Source: CAXBMB01 sp963976695
Lineage (GTDB): Bacteria; Pseudomonadota; Alphaproteobacteria; Kiloniellales; DSM-21159
Direction: 5' to 3'
Length of the DNA: 16,422 nt
NCBI GenBank assembly: GCA_963976695.1
Contig: CAXBMB010000073.1
Location: forward strand, 1 to 16,422
Part shown: piece by piece, positions 15,324-16,422 of the stretch
Layout of the letters: each line of letters starts with the position of its first letter
How positions within the stretch are numbered: position 1 is the stretch's first letter
Made by a program: the position numbers and the translations under genes
Notes under the pieces: model-generated
The model's input: the letters and a program-made list of their open reading frames with translations, nothing else
Database searches by the model: none
What the model was told of the DNA's origin: nothing

Positions 15324-15986
15324 ATGTTTCGCAAACGCAAGGACAACAGCAGTTACAAGGCTGAAGACCCAGCATTGTCCTCTGCAATCGACGGCAAAGA
15401 AGCCAAGTCTTCCCATCGCAGTGAGCCCAAGATGACCGATAGAGCCCCTACCCCTCCGGTGCGCGAACTGGTTCGCCGCCCCTCGGACTATGTCACTAAC
15501 GCCCGCCGCAGTTCGCGCGCCGACGACCAAGGCGAAGGCAAGAAGCTGACGGTTGGTTACGGCATCAAGCTGGCCGGTGAAATCACCGCCTGCGAAAAAC
15601 TGGTGGTGGAAGGCGAGGTCGAAGCCGATCTCTCCAGCGCGCAGGTGTTGGAAATCTCCGAAGGCGGCCTCTTCAAGGGGACGGCGGCGGTGGATTTCGC
15701 CGACATCAGCGGCACCTTCAAGGGCGAGTTGCTGGTCCGCAAGCGCCTCAATCTGCGCGAGACCGGTCGGGTTTCCGGCACCATCAGCTACCGCGACATC
15801 GAGATCAACTGCGGCGGCAAGATCAACGGTAAGGTCGAGGAACTGGCGCCGGTCGCCCCCGCCAGCGCGTCGCTTTCGCCGCTGATCGGCGGCGCGCCGA
15901 CCACGGAAACCGCCGCCGCGACCGGCCCGGCGGGAACAAAAGCTGCGGAAAACGAGCGCCCCAACCCCGCCAAAAGCGGCGCATAA
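15324..15986 (+). CDS. Bactofilin family cytoskeletal protein
   Basis: A 220-residue bactofilin (DUF583 type). These proteins polymerise without nucleotides into membrane-associated filaments that organise cell-wall enzymes, stalks, poles or magnetosomes in various bacteria. The conserved beta-helix core spans about 73-173, with repeating hydrophobic-glycine turns such as KLVVEGEVEADLSS, FKGELLVRKRLNL and GKINGKVEEL. It is flanked by a basic disordered N-terminus (1-72) and an Ala/Pro-rich C-terminus (174-220), as is typical. I chose ATG 15324, preceded by AAGGAAAAGGA (15303-15313); an upstream TTG at 15279 in the same frame lies inside the leader hairpin and is less likely. A lipoprotein gene starts 61 bases downstream on the same strand and may be co-transcribed. 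Confidence 0.9.
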   Translation: MFRKRKDNSSYKAEDPALSSAIDGKEAKSSHRSEPKMTDRAPTPPVRELVRRPSDYVTNARRSSRADDQGEGKKLTVGYGIKLAGEITACEKLVVEGEVEADLSSAQVLEISEGGLFKGTAAVDFADISGTFKGELLVRKRLNLRETGRVSGTISYRDIEINCGGKINGKVEELAPVAPASASLSPLIGGAPTTETAAATGPAGTKAAENERPNPAKSGA

Positions 15987-16047
15987 GGGTTTGGCGCAGC
16001 GGCTCTGGACCGGCGACCTTGCCGGAAGCGATCATGAGGGGGAAGTC

Positions 16048-16422
16048 ATGACGGCGAACAGCCTATCCGGCAACAGCGAACCGGCGGCGCCCGCCGCAAG
16101 GTCCGGTCGCCCTGGATCTGGAAGCAAATGGCAGGCCCTGCTGGCTGTCGGCGTGCTGGGCGTGCTGTTGGCTGGCTGTGTGCCGGAAAAGCAGGCCCCG
16201 AAGGTCAGCGTCGCCGATCTGTCATCGAACGCCGCCGGCGACCGCGCGGCGATCAGCGCCACCGTCAACCCCACCGGGGCGCCCCGCGCCCAAGCCGGCA
16301 GCGCAGCCGCCGCAACCCGCAATGGCGACGTCAATGCGGTCGGCCACGGCTATTTTCACCAGGCGTCGCTGCCCGCCGTCGATGCCCGGCCGGCGCGGTT
16401 CCTGGGCCTACAGGACGCGGAG
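16048..16422 (+). CDS. Unrecognised lipoprotein, N-terminal part (runs off window)
   Basis: An open frame of 125 codons continues past the right edge. It starts at ATG 16048 behind a strong Shine-Dalgarno (GAGGGGGA, 16036-16043). The product has an unusually long polar N-region (1-27), a hydrophobic core (about 29-42) and a lipobox LLAGC with the lipidated cysteine at 44; after it come V-P-E-K, so no Asp at +2 and outer-membrane sorting would be expected by the enterobacterial rule. The rest seen is Ala-rich and low in complexity, then a more ordered stretch from about residue 95 (VGHGYFHQASLP). I do not recognise the family. Its place 61 bases after the bactofilin suggests an envelope-related role in the same operon. 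Confidence 0.75.
   Translation, partial: MTANSLSGNSEPAAPAARSGRPGSGSKWQALLAVGVLGVLLAGCVPEKQAPKVSVADLSSNAAGDRAAISATVNPTGAPRAQAGSAAAATRNGDVNAVGHGYFHQASLPAVDARPARFLGLQDAE

Noticed and set aside
1..16422. Mobile element, phage, CRISPR or defence island
   Set aside because: No transposase, integrase, terminal repeats, spacer-repeat array or known defence gene was seen; gene content and base composition look like stable core chromosome.

Overview
This 16.4 kb window looks like core chromosome of a GC-rich alphaproteobacterium, most likely a Rhodospirillales-type organism. That is inferred from the high GC of coding and non-coding DNA, the long alphaproteobacterial forms of PstC and PstA with extra N-terminal periplasmic domains, the pstC-pstA-pstB-phoU-phoB order, and the TypA and bactofilin sequences. 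I see no rRNA, tRNA, CRISPR array, insertion sequence, integrase or prophage gene. The species cannot be named from this.

Layout. 1-172: tail of an upstream unit closed by a strong intrinsic terminator. 173-5236 (+): the phosphate operon pstC, pstA, pstB, phoU, phoB; pstS and phoR are not in view. 5293-8007 (-): a 904-residue fusion of an ADP-forming acyl-CoA synthetase-like protein to a GNAT acetyltransferase (Pat/PatZ type), convergent with phoB. 8269-9381 (+): a family 9 glycosyltransferase. 9348-10673 (-): an AmpG-type muropeptide permease whose 3' end overlaps the glycosyltransferase by 34 bp. 10894-12726 (-): the ribosome-associated GTPase TypA/BipA, apparently starting at TTG. 12727-13251: a 525-base spacer without a gene, rich in inverted and direct repeats. 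13252-14244 (-): a PfkB-family sugar/nucleoside kinase of the adenosine kinase type. 14421-15158 (+): an EI24/CysZ-like membrane protein. 15324-15986 (+): a bactofilin. 16048-end (+): the first 125 codons of an unrecognised lipoprotein.

How the genes fit together. PstC, PstA and PstB form the membrane and ATPase parts of the high-affinity phosphate importer; PhoU links the transporter to the PhoR/PhoB two-component system, and PhoB is the response regulator that would turn the operon on. The glycosyltransferase (envelope glycan synthesis), AmpG (cell-wall recycling), bactofilin (envelope-associated scaffold) and lipoprotein are all cell-envelope functions, but they lie in several transcription units on both strands. 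The Pat-like protein (probable protein acetylation or acyl-CoA metabolism), TypA and the PfkB kinase are housekeeping or stress functions.

I found no clearly new multi-gene system. The places most worth a second look are the structured spacer upstream of typA, the Pat-like fusion that keeps a synthetase-type histidine, the palindromes ahead of the bactofilin, and the uncharacterised lipoprotein that follows it.
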